A DNA stretch of 64,000 nucleotides from Episyrphus balteatus (GCF_945859705.1 NC_079136.1:114821028-114885027); one strand, 5' to 3'. Positions 23,291 to 36,857 are shown, counted from the stretch's first letter. Program-made: numbers and translations. Notes: generated by a model from the sequence alone, not told the origin.

Positions 23291-24184
23291 ATGTTTGTAA
23301 TAGTTTTTGTAGAGACTGTTTGATGATAGCATAAGAGGTGGCCTTATGGATTTTGATTTTTTAGAGTGGGGAACAGAACGATCATACCAGATTTATAGGC
23401 TTTCATTTCAGCTTTGTGTTAGTTACACTTTGTTTCGCGGATGAATTTGGGCGAATCTTCAGTCGTGTTTTCCTGTGAATTATGCAAAGTAAATTAAAAA
23501 GTTTTCACGAAAACCTTCCAAAGCCAGTCTGATTTTTAAACTCGTTTGTATTCTTTTAGAATTAATTTTTTTTTTTCAATTTGTTCCAAAGCATTTTTCT
23601 CATTGTTCTCAGTAATTTGTTTTTGTTGCAGAGTCCAACAACAACAAAATTATTGGAAATTTTTTTGTTAACTGATTGGACTTCGATGCTTTACGGAAAC
23701 ACAACTTTCATGGCGTTAAGGTACAATCAAACACAAATTATTATTTCAATGAATCAGAAATTAATAACGGGTATTTAAAATTGAAACGAAAGAAATGTAG
23801 AATATTTCTCGAATATGTTGCAGTTATTCATTAAATAGGAGTAACTATCATTTTGTCGGTTGAAATCTTAATCTTAAGTTATTTCGTTTTGTTATCCGAA
23901 AAAAGTCTCTGGCTCTGTCACTAGAGAAATATTCAAAAATGCTCTTTTAACTTAGATAACATGGGCAACGAATCATTAGTATTCCACACACCATTAAAGA
24001 GATGTTACTGCCTACCGCGGTTTAAAAATAGGAAAAATAGTTTATGAAACTCATTTTAAAAGAGATTTATTTTTCATCTAGAACACCCACATAAACGTCT
24101 AAAATTGGTAAATATTGCGTCAGGAATCCCAAATTTCAGACGATGTTGTGACCACCAGAATGTCCTGACCTGATATAAACTTGC
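23291..24184. other. Intergenic, nothing recognised
   Basis: AT-rich with no long frames, no inverted ends and no similarity to the repeat families in this window that I can see. Confidence 0.35.
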
Positions 24185-24347
24185 CCGCCTTCGCTTCGGA
24201 AAAAAACATAGATTTCGGGATGAAAAAGGGAAAACCATTGTGTATAAGTACACCGTCAAGCTCAATCAAATTAAACTTTTCTCATCTGTGCACACATTGG
24301 TTTTTCCATTTTAATCCCGAAATATGCTTTTCACCGAAGCGAAGGCG
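24185..24347. repeat. 163-bp foldback (CCGCCTTCGCTTCGG ends)
   Basis: The arms 24185-24245 and 24284-24347 are inverted copies: CGCCTTCGCTTCGG, ATTTCGGGAT and GGAAAAACCA blocks all reappear in reverse complement, with a loop of about 40 bp. It could form a near-complete hairpin. A short frame across it is a by-product. Confidence 0.65.
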
Positions 24348-24850
24348 TGGTTGAAGGAAGAACATTTTTTCGTAAACTTGAGAAACAATATTTATGAAGG
24401 TACATTATGCAACAAAATCACTAATTAAACATATTCAAACGCTGAGTTTTGTTGGGAAAACTGCATTTCGAAATTTGTTTTGGTATATTCCATTGTCTTT
24501 TTTGTTTTTTTTGTTTCTAATATTTTTTCGTAATTTCTGCAAAATTTTTTAACTGAAGATTTTGTGATTCAATGAATTTGAATTTGGGATAGTTTCATTT
24601 AGTCCATTTATATTTGTAGTTTATTTGTTTATAAGAACTTCAATCAGTGCGTTCTTTTAAATGGGAGTTCAGGAGTGGACTAAGTTTGTTTAAACGTTTA
24701 CATCAATAAATGACAAAGAAGTATTACATCTAATGCCGGATATAGGTATAGAAGTGAGAAACTTTCAAAGGGGCCGGTGTTCTTCAATATCTGATAACTT
24801 TGGAATTTGATTAAGTCTATTCACCACACTATTCAAGTAGAATACTACTT

Positions 24851-24932
24851 CAAGTTTCCGGAGTTTTTCGGAGTAAGCGATGGTAACTTATGAGTAGTGG
24901 TCGAGTTATGATCGAAAAACTCCGAAAACTTG
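24851..24932. repeat. 82-bp stem-loop
   Basis: CAAGTTTCCGGAGTTTTTCG (24851-24870) pairs with CGAAAAACTCCGAAAACTTG (24913-24932) with one mismatch around a 42-base loop. Confidence 0.6.
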
Positions 24933-26645
24933 AATACCGACCTAAGACGTTAAATCACAGCTTAAGTTTTATATAATATCATCCAATGGATACGGTTTTA
25001 TTTTGTACATTTGTTTTAAAAGTGATTGCTTGTAGCCTTTTGGCAATCTTTCGGTAATCTTTTAACATTCCTAGAGTTGCACCATATATGTACCTTCATG
25101 CATGCACTTTTACCCCCGTTTTATACCCATCCAGCAGGAATTGCACTTTAACGTTTCTTCTATTGAGCAAAAACTCTACATCGAAAAATATTCTTTATGA
25201 CCTACTTTTAAAATTGCTCATAAATCCCTCACACGAAAGCACACAGAGGGACCAATGCAACCTCCATATCGCTGACATCCATTCGTGCCATTAGTTCTTC
25301 TTTCAGTCTACTTAAAGAACAAAAAAAAAAAAAAATGTCTTGAAATGCTCCTTAAGCATTCAATTCTCTTTAAAAAAAATACAACTAAAAAAAAACCGCA
25401 ACGAATCGAGTGACATGTTCCAAATTTATTGCAATAACTTAGCTTTTTTCATTCCACTTACTCTCCCAACCCCATATTCCATATATGATTGTGCACCTAG
25501 TAGTGTGCAAGTTCAGTAATGTTATTGTACAGTGAATCTTTACTACGTGTGTCCTAAAGCTTTCTTTGGTTTGATATGGATATAGAAGCAAAGGATGTAC
25601 CTGATGGTGCAGCACACACAGAGATTCACCATGAAAATTGATAACAGGAAGTAATAAATTTTTTCCATTTGAAAATAGAAAATTTATTGAGGTCGAACGT
25701 GATAGATTTCTAACCCTACTCTTTCATGTGAATCCTGGGAAAAATAGAAGCGCAAAAAAATGAAATGAAAGGATCTTACTTTTGTACTCTTTTGATTGTC
25801 AATTTTAAATTTTAATGCAACAAACAAAGTGATGAAGGAGGTTAATAAAATAAACATGCAATATACATATTGTGTCGAATACATGCAACCTTTTGTGTGG
25901 TATTTATGGTGACCATTTGTTCATTTTTAAGGAAATTTAACGCGCAGGTAATTCAAGTGACAAATCCAACATTTTATGGGTCACTGTGGCGTATGAGTGA
26001 TATTTTTGATTATAGAAATATAAAATTTTTTTCCATTTAAACACATTGTAGGTAAAAGGCCATAGATAGGGTGTTTTCATAAAAGTCTGCCGAAGCCAAG
26101 ATTTGATCGATGCAGAATTCACAAAGAAATTTATTTGACGCTTGATTCGATGTTTTTTTTGTAAATAAATGTTAATATAAAAAAAATTGGAAAGCAAAAA
26201 TGTTAATTAGCGTGGTGCAAAAAATGTTTCTTTTTTCACATCGAAAATTTCTAAATCGTATGTTTTGAGGTAATGAGTTTAAATTGATATTTTTCGTATT
26301 AAGGTGGATCGAAAACATGTTATCTTCAATAGTTGCTTGTGAAATTAAAACAAAATCAAAGTGAACATTATTTTAACCAAACTATCGAAGGAAAAAAAAA
26401 TTGACATTAAGGCGGTTCAATTTTTTTTTTGAATTATGTAATTGAAAAAAAAACAGCAAGCTTGCAAAACGTGATTTCCGAATAATGTAAAATTGAGTAT
26501 TATCGCATTAGGTCGCTCAGAAAAATGCTTACATATTCTACATTTAGGTACTCTTGGAATTCAACCAAAATCGATTTAATTATTGTAATTTGATATTAAT
26601 TTATAATTAGAATTACTATACCAAAAAACGCACTTTACAAACTTT
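24933..26645. other. Intergenic, nothing recognised
   Basis: AT-rich, with poly-A runs and no gene or clear repeat boundaries. The small frames here have no family resemblance. Confidence 0.35.
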
Positions 26646-26995
26646 TTGAACACCCTACACTGTAGGGCCTACAGCTTAGGTACAACTGCACATCGTCAGC
26701 GTACATACAGATATTACAATAATTACCTTACAATCTTAGGAAGTTCGTTGATGTATAATGAAAACAAAAGAGGACCCAAAATTGACCCTTGCGGGACTCC
26801 CCTTGTAGTTGACAAAAAGTCAAATAAATTATTATTTATATCAACTGCTTGCTTTATTCCACTTAAGTATGGTTTGATTAGTTTTACAGCACTGCTTGAG
26901 AAACTAAACTCATTAAGAAGTTTGTTGCACAACGATAGTAAATTTTGTTTGTAGTTTCCGCTACATAAGATAATAATTTCATTCTGAAACGAATA
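26646..26995 (-). pseudogene. Non-LTR retrotransposon reverse transcriptase fragment (Jockey-like), frameshifted
   Basis: Read on the minus strand, the frame gives a run including FSSSAVKLIKPYLSG and then TRGVPQGSILGPLLFSLYIN, the conserved RT palm block seen in LINE elements. A few codons later that frame stops. A shifted frame continues as YADDVQLYLSC, which contains the YADD catalytic box. So one indel separates the two RT blocks. About 115 codons remain, with no 5' domain, endonuclease or 3' tail visible, so it is a dead internal fragment. Clade (Jockey, R1 or I) is inferred only from the wording of these blocks. Confidence 0.88.
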
Positions 26996-28777
26996 TGGTC
27001 ACCTCATGTCTGGGAAAAGTTTCAAATAAACACGTCAAAAAAGATCCAATAATCTGCTTTACGAGTAAAAAGATTTAGTTTTATTCTGAACTCCCTACCG
27101 CACTGAATCATTTTGAAGTCGGTGATGTGGCAAAGAAGATTGAGCTACTTCGAAGACCCTTTTCCTTCATCAAAAAACCACTCTAAGAACACCACATCCT
27201 TTAATTATTTTTCACTCACTCTGCCACCCGCATATCCTTTCGCATATCCTTCTGGTGCTGGAATAATTATCTCTTATCAGAGGTAGCGACTGCGGTGGAG
27301 AAGACATGCGAAATGAGGAAAATAAAAAAAAAAAAAAAAAAAAAAAATAGGTAAACAAAAGTACCTCCCGCTTGCTGCCGCTTGGTGGGAGGTAGACTCT
27401 TCATCTAATTTCATTGCGTATTGTCCTGCGTCTTTTCTCAAGACCACAGAACATAACTTCTTATCAAGTGTTATCTGCCACATTCTCTCCTTGGGAAGGG
27501 TATTTCTTTTTTTTTTTGTTATTTTCTTCATTCAGTTTTCCCTTCCCCTAGTACGGGAGAGTGTGATTTTCTGTTTGTTTTAATTATGGAATTAAAGTGG
27601 ATGGAGAGAAAAACAAAAAAAGCACCTTCTGTTGTGAACAGAATATGTAAGCTCCTTGAGAGGATATTGTGGTGGTGTTTTATATAGAAAATACGAGTGT
27701 AGGTTTGTGTGAAGCTTTATATATATTGTATGACAGGATCTTTGTGGCTTAACATTGAGAGGACGACAGGACTTCATTAACATTTACCTGCTGAAGTAGG
27801 ATTACAATGGATTTAATGTGTTTAACATGGGATAAGAGAAAATATAGTTGGCTAGGGAGTAAAGTAATAGTAGCCATCCAGGACTTTATACAGGGAGAAA
27901 TGGCATAGAACGAAGTATATATTAGGCATAGAATGTAGGTTTTTTCCGCTTTTGCATACAATTTCTAGCTTTATATAAAGTCCTACCAACTTACCAAGCT
28001 GTATCCTCTCTGAGTCTTTTAATAAATTTTAAATGGTGATTTGTTGGCTTTACGAATGGGCGAGTGGCGAGTAGCCTATATTTTTTATGTAGCACAAAGT
28101 GATAATGGTAGAGGAGAATTTTCTTTTAAGTATAAATTAATTATCACTCAGGATGAAATTAAATTTTAAGGGAATTTTTGAAGGTAAATTGGGAAAGTAA
28201 TTTTGTTTTTGGAGCATATTTCTTTAGCTTTCAGATGTTTTATGGAATGACAGTTATGCTCATAGTGTTTGTTCGTGCAGGGTTTCTGAACTTTATGCTG
28301 TACATATTCTTAGCTTTTGCTTTCATTAACTTCAAGTTCCCTCATGGGATTGAAAATCACAAAATGGGACAAAATTCGTCAGAGTGGAGAAATTTTATGT
28401 TACTCTCTTTTTCGAAAAATAGGACAGTTTTTGAACTTGGAAACAGAATCAGAACAAAAACTAATTGAATATGACTAAATCCGCATTCTCAAACTGAGTG
28501 TGAAATAGGTATATTGTTGAACTATCAAACAACCAACAATTTTGTTTGCAGAATAATTTTATTTGCATTATTAGCTTCGTTGCTTTGGGAGCATTAATTT
28601 ACTGCTTAGTACTTAAAGTTTCTTTGAACTTTTATCTCTATTAAAATTATAGTCAAAGCAGTATTACGTTCTAGAGGCTTAACTACATTGCCCACTTTTT
28701 GCAAAAGTACAAAAGTAAACATTTTTTCTCGCTGACGCAATTTGTTTGTGAAAATTAATACACAAATTAACACCAAC
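26996..28777. other. Intergenic, nothing recognised
   Basis: No supported gene. It contains an A24 run near 27325-27350 and several 60-100 codon frames without recognisable motifs. The frame at 28178-28468 is hydrophobic but has no family signature. Confidence 0.35.
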
Positions 28778-29886
28778 ACTGAAAATAATAAATTTCGTAA
28801 AATTACGAAAATTGTTTCATACACTACATTTTCGTTGGCCCAACGAAACTTTCGTTGGCTCAACGAAAATATGTAATTTTTCGTAATATGAAAACCTTCA
28901 TCAATTAATGAAAACGTTTCATACACTTTTTCTCCCTTTTTAGTGCCAAAAAATCCAATTCAATGAAAAGATTCATCAATTAACGAAAAATTTCATACTC
29001 ATTTTAAAGAACAAAAATACGAATTTTTTCCTTACTTTAACAAAGTTTTAATCAATTAACGAAAAAATTCATTAACTTATGAAATTCAACATTAACTAAC
29101 GAAAATCTTCATAAGCTTATGAAAATTCTTCATATACTAATGAAATATTACATTGGCTTATGAAAAAATACATCAGTTACCGGAAAAAAATCGGTGCCTT
29201 ACAAAAAAAAAAAAAAAACGTAGACTTGGGTGCATTTCTGTTTTATGGACTAGAAATTTAATCTTGCTGGATATAGTTCACATTAGGTTTTTGTTTAAAA
29301 ATCTATGTAAGTTGAGCTGAATATAAAAAATATTGCGTTTTGACAAGGTGTCTCACGGATAAGTCAAGTGATGAGTCCAAGTGAGCTCTACCGGGTCAAA
29401 ACGCCAATTTTTTGTTTGGGCTGTTAATAATTTAACAAGTCCAATAAATATATACCTACTATAATCTTAAAAAAAAAATTATTAATACAACGAAAAGTTT
29501 CGTTAGCTAACGAATATTTTTTCGTAATTTAATTAAAATGTTCATAAAATTTACGAAAAAATTCGTTAGCTAACGAAAGTTCTTTCATAAATTAATCAAA
29601 AAATACATTGACTAACGAAAAATATCATCGTGGTTAATTAAATTTTACGTTAATCGATGAAAAAATTTCGTAAAGTGATGTAAAAATTCATTAATTCTCG
29701 ATCAAAAATTTTTATGAAAAATTTCATTAAAATACTAAAGTTTTCGTTGGTTGATGAAGTTCTTCATTAACGTATGAAAGCCATTTCGTTGAGCCAATTA
29801 AATTTTTCATCGGCTGAAAATTAATTAAATTTTCGTTGGCTCAACGAATTTTTTCGTTGTATTTACGTAAGGATTTGGTTCAGTGA
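28778..29886. repeat. Foldback built from repeated TTCGTTGG / AACGAAA words
   Basis: The ends CACTGAA (28778) and TTCAGTG (about 29886) are inverted and followed inward by TTTCGTAAA-like words. Both flanks are filled with short imperfect units such as TTCGTTGGCTCAACGAA, ATTAACGAAAA and TTCATTAAC in alternating orientation (28797-29175 and 29490-29860). A motif-free spacer lies at about 29210-29470. It is non-coding. Confidence 0.65.
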
Positions 29887-30298
29887 AGAAATAAGGTCCT
29901 TGCATCAATTGTTTTAGTTTTTCAGCCGGAAATACTATACAAAATAACTTATAACGTTTGAAAATGTTCACTTTTGTACTATTTTTTAGTTTTAGGCCAA
30001 TGTAGTTAGGGCTTAAAAAGTAGATAAATGGGCCCAAATGAATGTAGCTATCATAATATAAAATCATTTATTTATTCAAAATAAATTCTCTGTCATCATT
30101 AAATTGCAAAACTTCCATTTTAATTTTATTTTCCCGCTGATTACGCTGTTTTGTAAACAGAACATCCACTTTAGAAAAAGAGAGCACATGTGTTATGCGA
30201 TTTGACCGATCTCCGCCTATATATATTCAAGTAGGTACTACACCCGAATACATTTTTCAGCTATGTTAATTTTAAATGTATAAATTATTTTAGTTAAA

Positions 30299-30565
30299 AG
30301 CCTCGCTCTTGCAGGGCAAGAAAATTTTTAAAAATATGTAGGTATTCATTTTTTTTCACTATATTTTTTATTTAAAACTTTTGATTTTGATTCTTAAGAG
30401 CAAGGCAAGAGAGAGGCCCCGCTAGACTATGTAATAACCTGAATAAATAGTTAAGAGTCAAAATCAAAAGTTTTAAATAAAAAATATAGTGAAAAAAAAT
30501 GAATAACTACATATTTTTAAAAGTTTTCTTGGGTTGTTGTGCGAGGCCCCTGCAAGAGCGAGTCC
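30299..30565. repeat. Foldback with about 97-bp arms, next to a hAT-like end
   Basis: Arm 30300-30396 (CTCGCTCTTGCAGGGCAAG...TTTTGATTCTTAA) is the near-perfect complement of 30450-30565, with a spacer of about 55 bp. Just beyond, 30566-30607 ends CCCCCTAATGACGCCACTG, which reads inward as CAGTGGCGTCATTAGGGGG, a typical hAT terminus. The foldback may therefore be the inside of a longer hAT MITE whose left end I could not find. Confidence 0.65.
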
Positions 30566-30630
30566 CCTGGCGATTGCCCTTTTCGTCACCCCCTAATGAC
30601 GCCACTGTTGTAGATTGTTGTAGATATCTA

Positions 30631-30735
30631 CAACCGGTCATCCTCCAATTTTGAGCTGTGAGTGCATTTTGTTTGAATTTTTGTGACTGTTTTTTTTTCA
30701 ATTTGCTCAAAACAGGAGGGTGACCGGTCTAAACG
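30631..30735. repeat. 105-bp inverted repeat (CCGGTCATCCTCC)
   Basis: AACCGGTCATCCTCC...TTTTGAGC at the left and GCTCAAAACAGGAGGGTGACCGG at the right are reverse complements with two mismatches. It has no coding content and is probably a tiny MITE or half of one. Confidence 0.5.
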
Positions 30736-33679
30736 GACTTGAAATTCGGATTCAGCGGGTCAAAAGTGCATGCCACTTTTTTTGTGTGCCGGTATAATTG
30801 AATATTTCCAAGCCATTTCTATATCTGACCTAAGTGAAATGTCCATTTGTTCGTTTGGTCCAAAATAGGTTAGCATGCACTACATCGTAAGTTTAAATAT
30901 ACAGAATGGTTATAAAGATTCTTGCGGTCAAAACGATTTTCCCCATTATCTATACCATTAATCCTAATATTACCTCATCACTCATTATCTGCTAATAAAT
31001 TTTGTCAACTTTTTGAATCCGTAAACAGCTTTGACACTGGTCTAATTGCTCAAAACGTTAATTTGCGGATGATATTTTTTCGCGACCTGAAGTAATATTT
31101 GTGTGCCTGTGCATCAACAAACCCCCGAATATTTTTTGGGGATTGACTATTTGGTTGGGTCCTAAAAAATTCGCTTGTCCGTGGTCTGGGTCCTGAAATT
31201 TCTATTTTTTTTATACATATGTATTTGACCGATTCAATTTTGTTATACAAAATTCGATCTTTGAAAAATATATTTTGTAGGTCATCTCTTAAAAAAATCC
31301 TCTAAAAAATTGAAGAAATTGACTCTCTAAATTAATTCATGTTTATTTATAAACGAAAAAAAAACCAAAGTGCCTATATCATTCATTTAAATTTTTCTAA
31401 GTTATTCTGAATTCATGTCGGTTTTCATCTATAAAACGTGCTTCTCTTCAAGTTACAAAAATCACAAAAAGTATCATAATGACTTCTCATTAAGTCTAAA
31501 ATTAGAGAAAGAAAAAAACAAAAAAAAAAAATGAAAAATTCCGTCAGTTATTATTTACCAAGTCACAGTATGTAAAACGGGGTTAGGCTATTTAACAAGA
31601 AAACTTTTTCTCCCTTCCCATTCGAATATTTATTTTTTTTTTCAAGGATGATTTTTTTTATATTCTGTCCCATTACTTTTCGTATTTTTCTTCTTTTTTT
31701 TCAAACAAAGTCGGATGGAGTTTTTTTCCTTGCAGACAACTTGCCTTATCCACGCATTCTGTTCAACCCTTAAAAAAAATAACAAACAAAAAAAAAAAAA
31801 TATGAACCAAAACTTTTTCTTTAATATTTTATGGGTTTTGACACAAATCGTACACGCTAAGTCTCTTCACTAAAAAGTTCCCGCACAAAAATTCAACAGT
31901 CAAGGGGACGAAAACAAGAAGAAGTTCCATACTGTGTTTGCTGATGGTTAGATGAAAATTTTTCTTTATTTCCGCCAAAAAATAAAAATTAAAACAGTTT
32001 CCGGAAAAAAAAAGAAAAATACGAAAAAACCCCAGCAAAAGTGTTTAATCATTTGGTTGGACTTCTAGTTCTTAGTCGTTTATTTGGAATATAGAAAATT
32101 TAAAGGATATTTATGTTTACAAAAAAAAAAAAATTAAAATTAGATGATTTCCGCTTAAATTAAGTGGGTTTCTTTTAAATTTGGGCATTCAAAGAATTAA
32201 GAAAAACCATGCAGAAATCTGCTTAATTTAATGTGACACTAACTAGACTATTTAATGTGTTAGATTAGCCTTCAAAAGCCATTCTCTGATTTATTTATTT
32301 TGACCTTTCAAACATAATTTAGTTAAATACGCTTCATAAATAAACCCGGGTATAAATAAGAATAAGTTTACCTAACAAATTCAATCAATCAAGTTCGTGC
32401 GACTTGCATAGAGACTTAACTTTTTTTCAAGTTCCTTGTTTGTATGTATTTTCTTTTAAAGCATTTGGGATGTAAATTGTTGATTTATTTAAATTTTTCT
32501 ATGCGAAAATCGTGTCGATTGATGTTTTATTTCTTTATTTTTTAAGCAAAAAAATGTATAATTATACATAAATGACTTTGGGGTTAAAATTAATGATAAC
32601 GATTTTCAATTGCAATTAGCAAGGGTTTTTAAATTTGTTTTGTTATTTTAATGTGTTTTGAATTTTATCTTTTTTTTCAAATTCGAAACCGTTTTTTATT
32701 TTATGGGCCAATGAATTTAAAAAGACAAAATTATATAAAAAAAAAAGATTAACTTAAGGGAAGGAAATTAAGTGATTTAACTTCATTAATTTTGACTTTA
32801 ATGTTTATTAAGACGAAATGGTAGCAGGACATAAAATTGTCTGTTCCTTCGATTAAGTTGTTTATTTACGCTAAAAAAGAAATAAAAAAAATAAAAAAAT
32901 AAAGATTAATTGGTTTTTAATCAAAAGTTTTCTTTGTGTGAAGAATCGAAGTTGTTGTTTAGGGTACATTGGTTCAAAAATGCATATCAATCTAATCTGA
33001 AAAAAAAGGGCTTAAGCCAAAGTTTTAGTATAAGTTTGATTTTAAGATTTTATCAATAAATTAACGAAGATAAGACGGTGAATGTGAATGTTCAACGCGT
33101 TGACTCACTGTTCTAAAAATGACGTCATAATTATTCCCAAGGACACGACTGGGTCGCACACACTTATTTATTACACATTACACTTACCGTGTTATTCACC
33201 AGAGTTTTTTTTTTTTTCAAAAGTTGGGTCTTGACAAAGGAAGGGAAGGTGTTTCGCCTTTGGAAAAAAATTATTAAATAAACGCCAAAAACCTCTATTT
33301 TGATTTTGTTTATAAATAAAGCTGTTTTAAGGAATAGTTTTTGAAAAATGTATTTTCAAGCTTTAAAAAAACTTGAAAATGAAAATCTCGAATTAATTTT
33401 TCCAGTTGTATGTTGAACATAAACTCCTTCTCTACTTTTTCTTGTACGTAAACTGTCGTGATAACGACGTGATAACGTCGTAAGAAAACAGATTGTGTGC
33501 TTTTGTTTAAAATGAGTCGATTGAAGCGTTTATTTATTTCAAACAATCATAATTTTTATTATTTTAAAAGATTACAAAAAAATTATGCCATTTGAAAGCC
33601 AAGTATTTCTTCTAAAGAATAAAACCATTTTTAAATTTTTACAATGCGCAAAAAGTATTAAAATAAATTATTAATTTCA
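30736..33679. other. Intergenic, largely unrecognised
   Basis: AT-rich without supported genes. At 33144-33158 a short piece (ACACGACTGGGTCGCAC) matches the 3' hairpin of family A and is likely a relic. A TGACGTCA palindrome (33119-33127 region) and TGACTCA lie just before it. Confidence 0.4.
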
Positions 33680-34445
33680 TTTCTTATGAAAAAAGTGAAA
33701 AAATCACTTCCATCACCCAAAAATTCATTTTTTTGATATAACAACCTATAATAAATTTTATACCACCTGGAAGCTTATTGCTTCAGCTCAAAATATATAT
33801 ATAGATCATGTCTATTAGACATCTACAAAAAGAGCTAGAACTTTTTGAGCTCGATCAATTTTCATCAAAAAAGACAAAAAAACATATAATTTTATCTTCT
33901 CACGCTATTGAATTAATTTTTTTCAATGACAACCTATAACAATTTTGTATCATGTGAAAGCTCGTTATTTCACCTTTCATTTGACGTTTTAATCTTATTT
34001 CTGTGAATCCTAGAAAAAAAGGTAGCATTTTTTAAAGCCAACCATGTCGAAACTCCAAACTGAGATTACGGTACTTCCCACACTGGTGGGGTGGCTGTTC
34101 ATGATCAACAGATCTCTACATATGTTTTAAGGTATTTCGCAAGTTTTTTAATTTAACATTGTGTAGCTTGTAGTAAATGTACAGTTATGTGTGATATATC
34201 AAATGAAAGGTAATATCACCAGGACGTTACATCAAATTTGTATCTGCTCTAGATCAAAAGATATAACTTGTTGAAAAATAGAACTTTATTTTACCATTAT
34301 CTCAAAATTGTGAATACATAATTGACTGAAATTTCGCACAGATATAGTCCTGTCTATTATCTCCAATATAAATTTCATTTATTTATGTGTTGAAGAAAAA
34401 AAGATAAGAATAAAAAACAGTTAAAAACGGTCAAAAAACATGGGA
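33680..34445 (-). mobile_element. Family B copy 3 (reverse orientation, diverged)
   Basis: Reverse-complementing this stretch gives the family B landmarks in order: ATAACTTTTT region, ATCTTTTGATCTAGAGCA, GTGTGATATATC, GAGATCTGTTGATCATGA, CCAGTGTGGGAAGTACCGTA, CGACATGGTTGGC, TCTAGCTCTTTTTGTAGATG and AAGCTTCCAGGTGGTAT. It shows the uninterrupted sequence at the place where the 55-kb copy carries a family A insertion. The 5' end is ragged. Confidence 0.7.
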
Positions 34446-36149
34446 CAGAAAAACTAGTTTTTTTTTTAAATACTAAATTTTTGTACATGTATGCGCGTGC
34501 ACGGTCATAGACTACATGTTCTATAAGTTTGAGATTTTTTGAACACTACGAAAAATTTAAAAAAAATTAAAACTCACCTGAAAATACCCCAAAAAAAGTA
34601 GGTGTTTTTCAAAAATTCATATTTCGAAACGCAGACACCTAAAAAATATCCGTATTAGACCCCTTACATTTTTTTTTATTATCTTTTGAATGACGTTTTT
34701 TAAATTGTCAAAAAAAAATTTCCCCTACCTATAATCACTACTTTGTCAAAGGTCTATTTCATGTTTTAGTTTTAGAAAACCATTTATTACTTAGTTTTGA
34801 AATTTAAGAAATTTTGTTTTCAATACCATTGTCAGTCTTGCAATGAATTTATCTATCGATTAAAAAAAATTCAACTCTTTACATTGTCGCGTTTAGAAAA
34901 TAGCCAATTTTTTGCAAATTTGTTTTACCCATTTTTACCCTATTAAATGACGGAATTTTTAAAAATCCTTCATTTGGATGAAGCTTTAGTTTATTTTCTT
35001 TCAAATAAGCTGTAGAAGATTTTTGTATCTCTCATAGTTTATTTTTAATTAAAATTTTTGCCGCACTGCGAAAGTGCGAGAGTGGAACGGGAAAAAATGG
35101 CGTCACTTTTTTGTGCTGGCTGCCATGGTTCATCGATTTATAAGACGTTATCACGTCAAAAATAGGAAACCAATCACTCTCCCGTTATTTTGCCGTTATT
35201 TTGGCTATGAGCAAAGGTTTCGATAAAATGGAAATAACACCAGGGTTAACAAACGGTAAAACTAACCGGCTAGGCTTTAGGAAGGATATCGAGAATGACG
35301 TCGTATTAGGGGTATCGCGACAAACGCCTGCTTCTGGATCTTAAAGATGATTCCATACCTACATATTGTTCAAAAAGCTGCATGGAACAATACCCCATAC
35401 CAAAGAGAAAGTGCAGGTTATAAAGATTCTTAACATCCTCAAAAACTAAAAGAGGTACTTAAAGAAATTCGAAAAGCTCCTAAGAAATTGCAGAAATCGG
35501 TAATTTGCTAAGAAATCTGATATCGCATTTCAAGATTCGCCAAGTTTGAAACTTTACCTTGAAAATTTTACAAGGCAAAGTATCTAACTAATCTTAGAAC
35601 TAAGAAACACCAAAGTGAATGATGGGCAAAAACCAACAAAGTGAAAGGACACGTTTTCACTGATAACCTAGACAAAAAAATTAAAGCCGTTGATTAGACA
35701 AGCACAGAATCATAGCATAGATTTGAATACGTTAAGTGAAAGCAAGAAATTTTATTCTTGCCAAAATAAATAAAGAAATTAAGAAGGTCATCTAAAAAAA
35801 AACTTCAGGATATGGCAAACTATCACAGAAAGTTAATAAAAAAAAGTTGATAAAAACAATGATCTGACCTGGATCACGAGGAAAAAAAAACATATTAGAA
35901 ATTCCTGAGGAGACAAATTTAGAGAGTTGTAGACGCAAAATTCTTGATCGGGAGAGTTCCCACAATTTCTTTTGCCATTCCTCATAGAATCTTTTCAAGG
36001 TAGTAACACCTATCCAGGGACAAAAAAAATTAATACATAATTTAGTTTTTTTTAAAAAAGTGGCGTGAGTGAAATTCTCCAATTTGGCTTTATTTTCGAA
36101 CTATGTCGAGTGTTGAAAAGTAACTATTTTCGCAAGAATTTAATAGATT
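34446..36149. other. Intergenic, possible decayed coding relic, nothing firm
   Basis: The part 35220-36080 has less low-complexity sequence than its surroundings and many short frames broken by stops, as in a decayed retroelement. I cannot match any block to a family. The 34446-35100 part is simple AT-rich DNA. Confidence 0.3.
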
Positions 36150-36153
36150 TTAA

Positions 36154-36857
36154 GGGGGGAAATCCGTCCGGAATTTTTTATTTTTGCATTATTTTTTTTT
36201 TGCGTAATAAATTTATTTATCAACCGAAGAAACTATTTTCAGTGGTCTTAGCGTTAAATGAAGCCTCAAAAGTGCCTAGATAGTCCCGAAACCAATGCGC
36301 TCCGAACCTACCATAGTACGAAAACGAAAACTTTAAACGCATTTTTTTCGAAACTAGTTTCTTTTCGGCGCCGTGCAATGTAACTCAAAAACTAATGAAG
36401 CTATCGACTTGAAATTTGAAGCAAATTACTCCTTAAATCATTGGCCACAACATGAACCTAAAAGAAAAAAAAATTTGTACAGTAAATATTTTTTTTAACT
36501 ACTTCTTTGTAAAAAATAACATGTTTTTTTCGTTTTTTTGATTTCTAATTTTTATTTTTCATTTAAAAAAAATAAATTTAGGTTCATGCAATGCGTACTA
36601 ATATCATCTAACGGAAAAAAATTTCCTTTTTGATTTAAGATGATTTCTTGGACCTGTACATTGCACGGCGCAAACTAGAGGCGTCAACTTTAAAAGGCTC
36701 CAGAGCCGCCATTTTGTTATTTTTTCATTTCAAAAATTTTTTTTTCAATTCTTGATAATGTCAGTAATATCTTGTCTTTTTCCAAATTTCAATAAGTGCT
36801 TTCAGTTTTTCATAAAAAAAATAGTGAAAAAGGTGTCGTCTGGAGGGATTTCCCCCC
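36154..36857. mobile_element. 704-bp element with TTAA flanks and GGGGGGAAATCC inverted ends
   Basis: TTAA (36150-36153) then GGGGGGAAATCCGTCC at the left; GGAGGGATTTCCCCCC then TTAA (36858-36861) at the right. The ends match over 14 of 16 bases. TTAA duplication points to a piggyBac-type mechanism, although piggyBac ends usually start CCC rather than GGG. A second inverted pair lies inside (GGCGCCGTGCAATGTA near 36367 and TACATTGCACGGCGC near 36658). It is non-coding. Confidence 0.72.

Noticed and set aside
28178..28468. 96-codon hydrophobic frame as a small membrane protein gene
   Set aside because: No homologous motif, no Kozak context and no supporting exon structure. AT-rich DNA yields such Phe/Leu-rich frames by chance.
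33115..33130. TGACGTCA and TGACTCA as CRE/AP-1 regulatory sites
   Set aside because: Isolated 7-8 bp matches in AT-rich DNA with no gene nearby are expected by chance.
35220..36082. Possible decayed retroelement coding region
   Set aside because: Fragments in all frames are broken by stops, and no block matches a family I can name.
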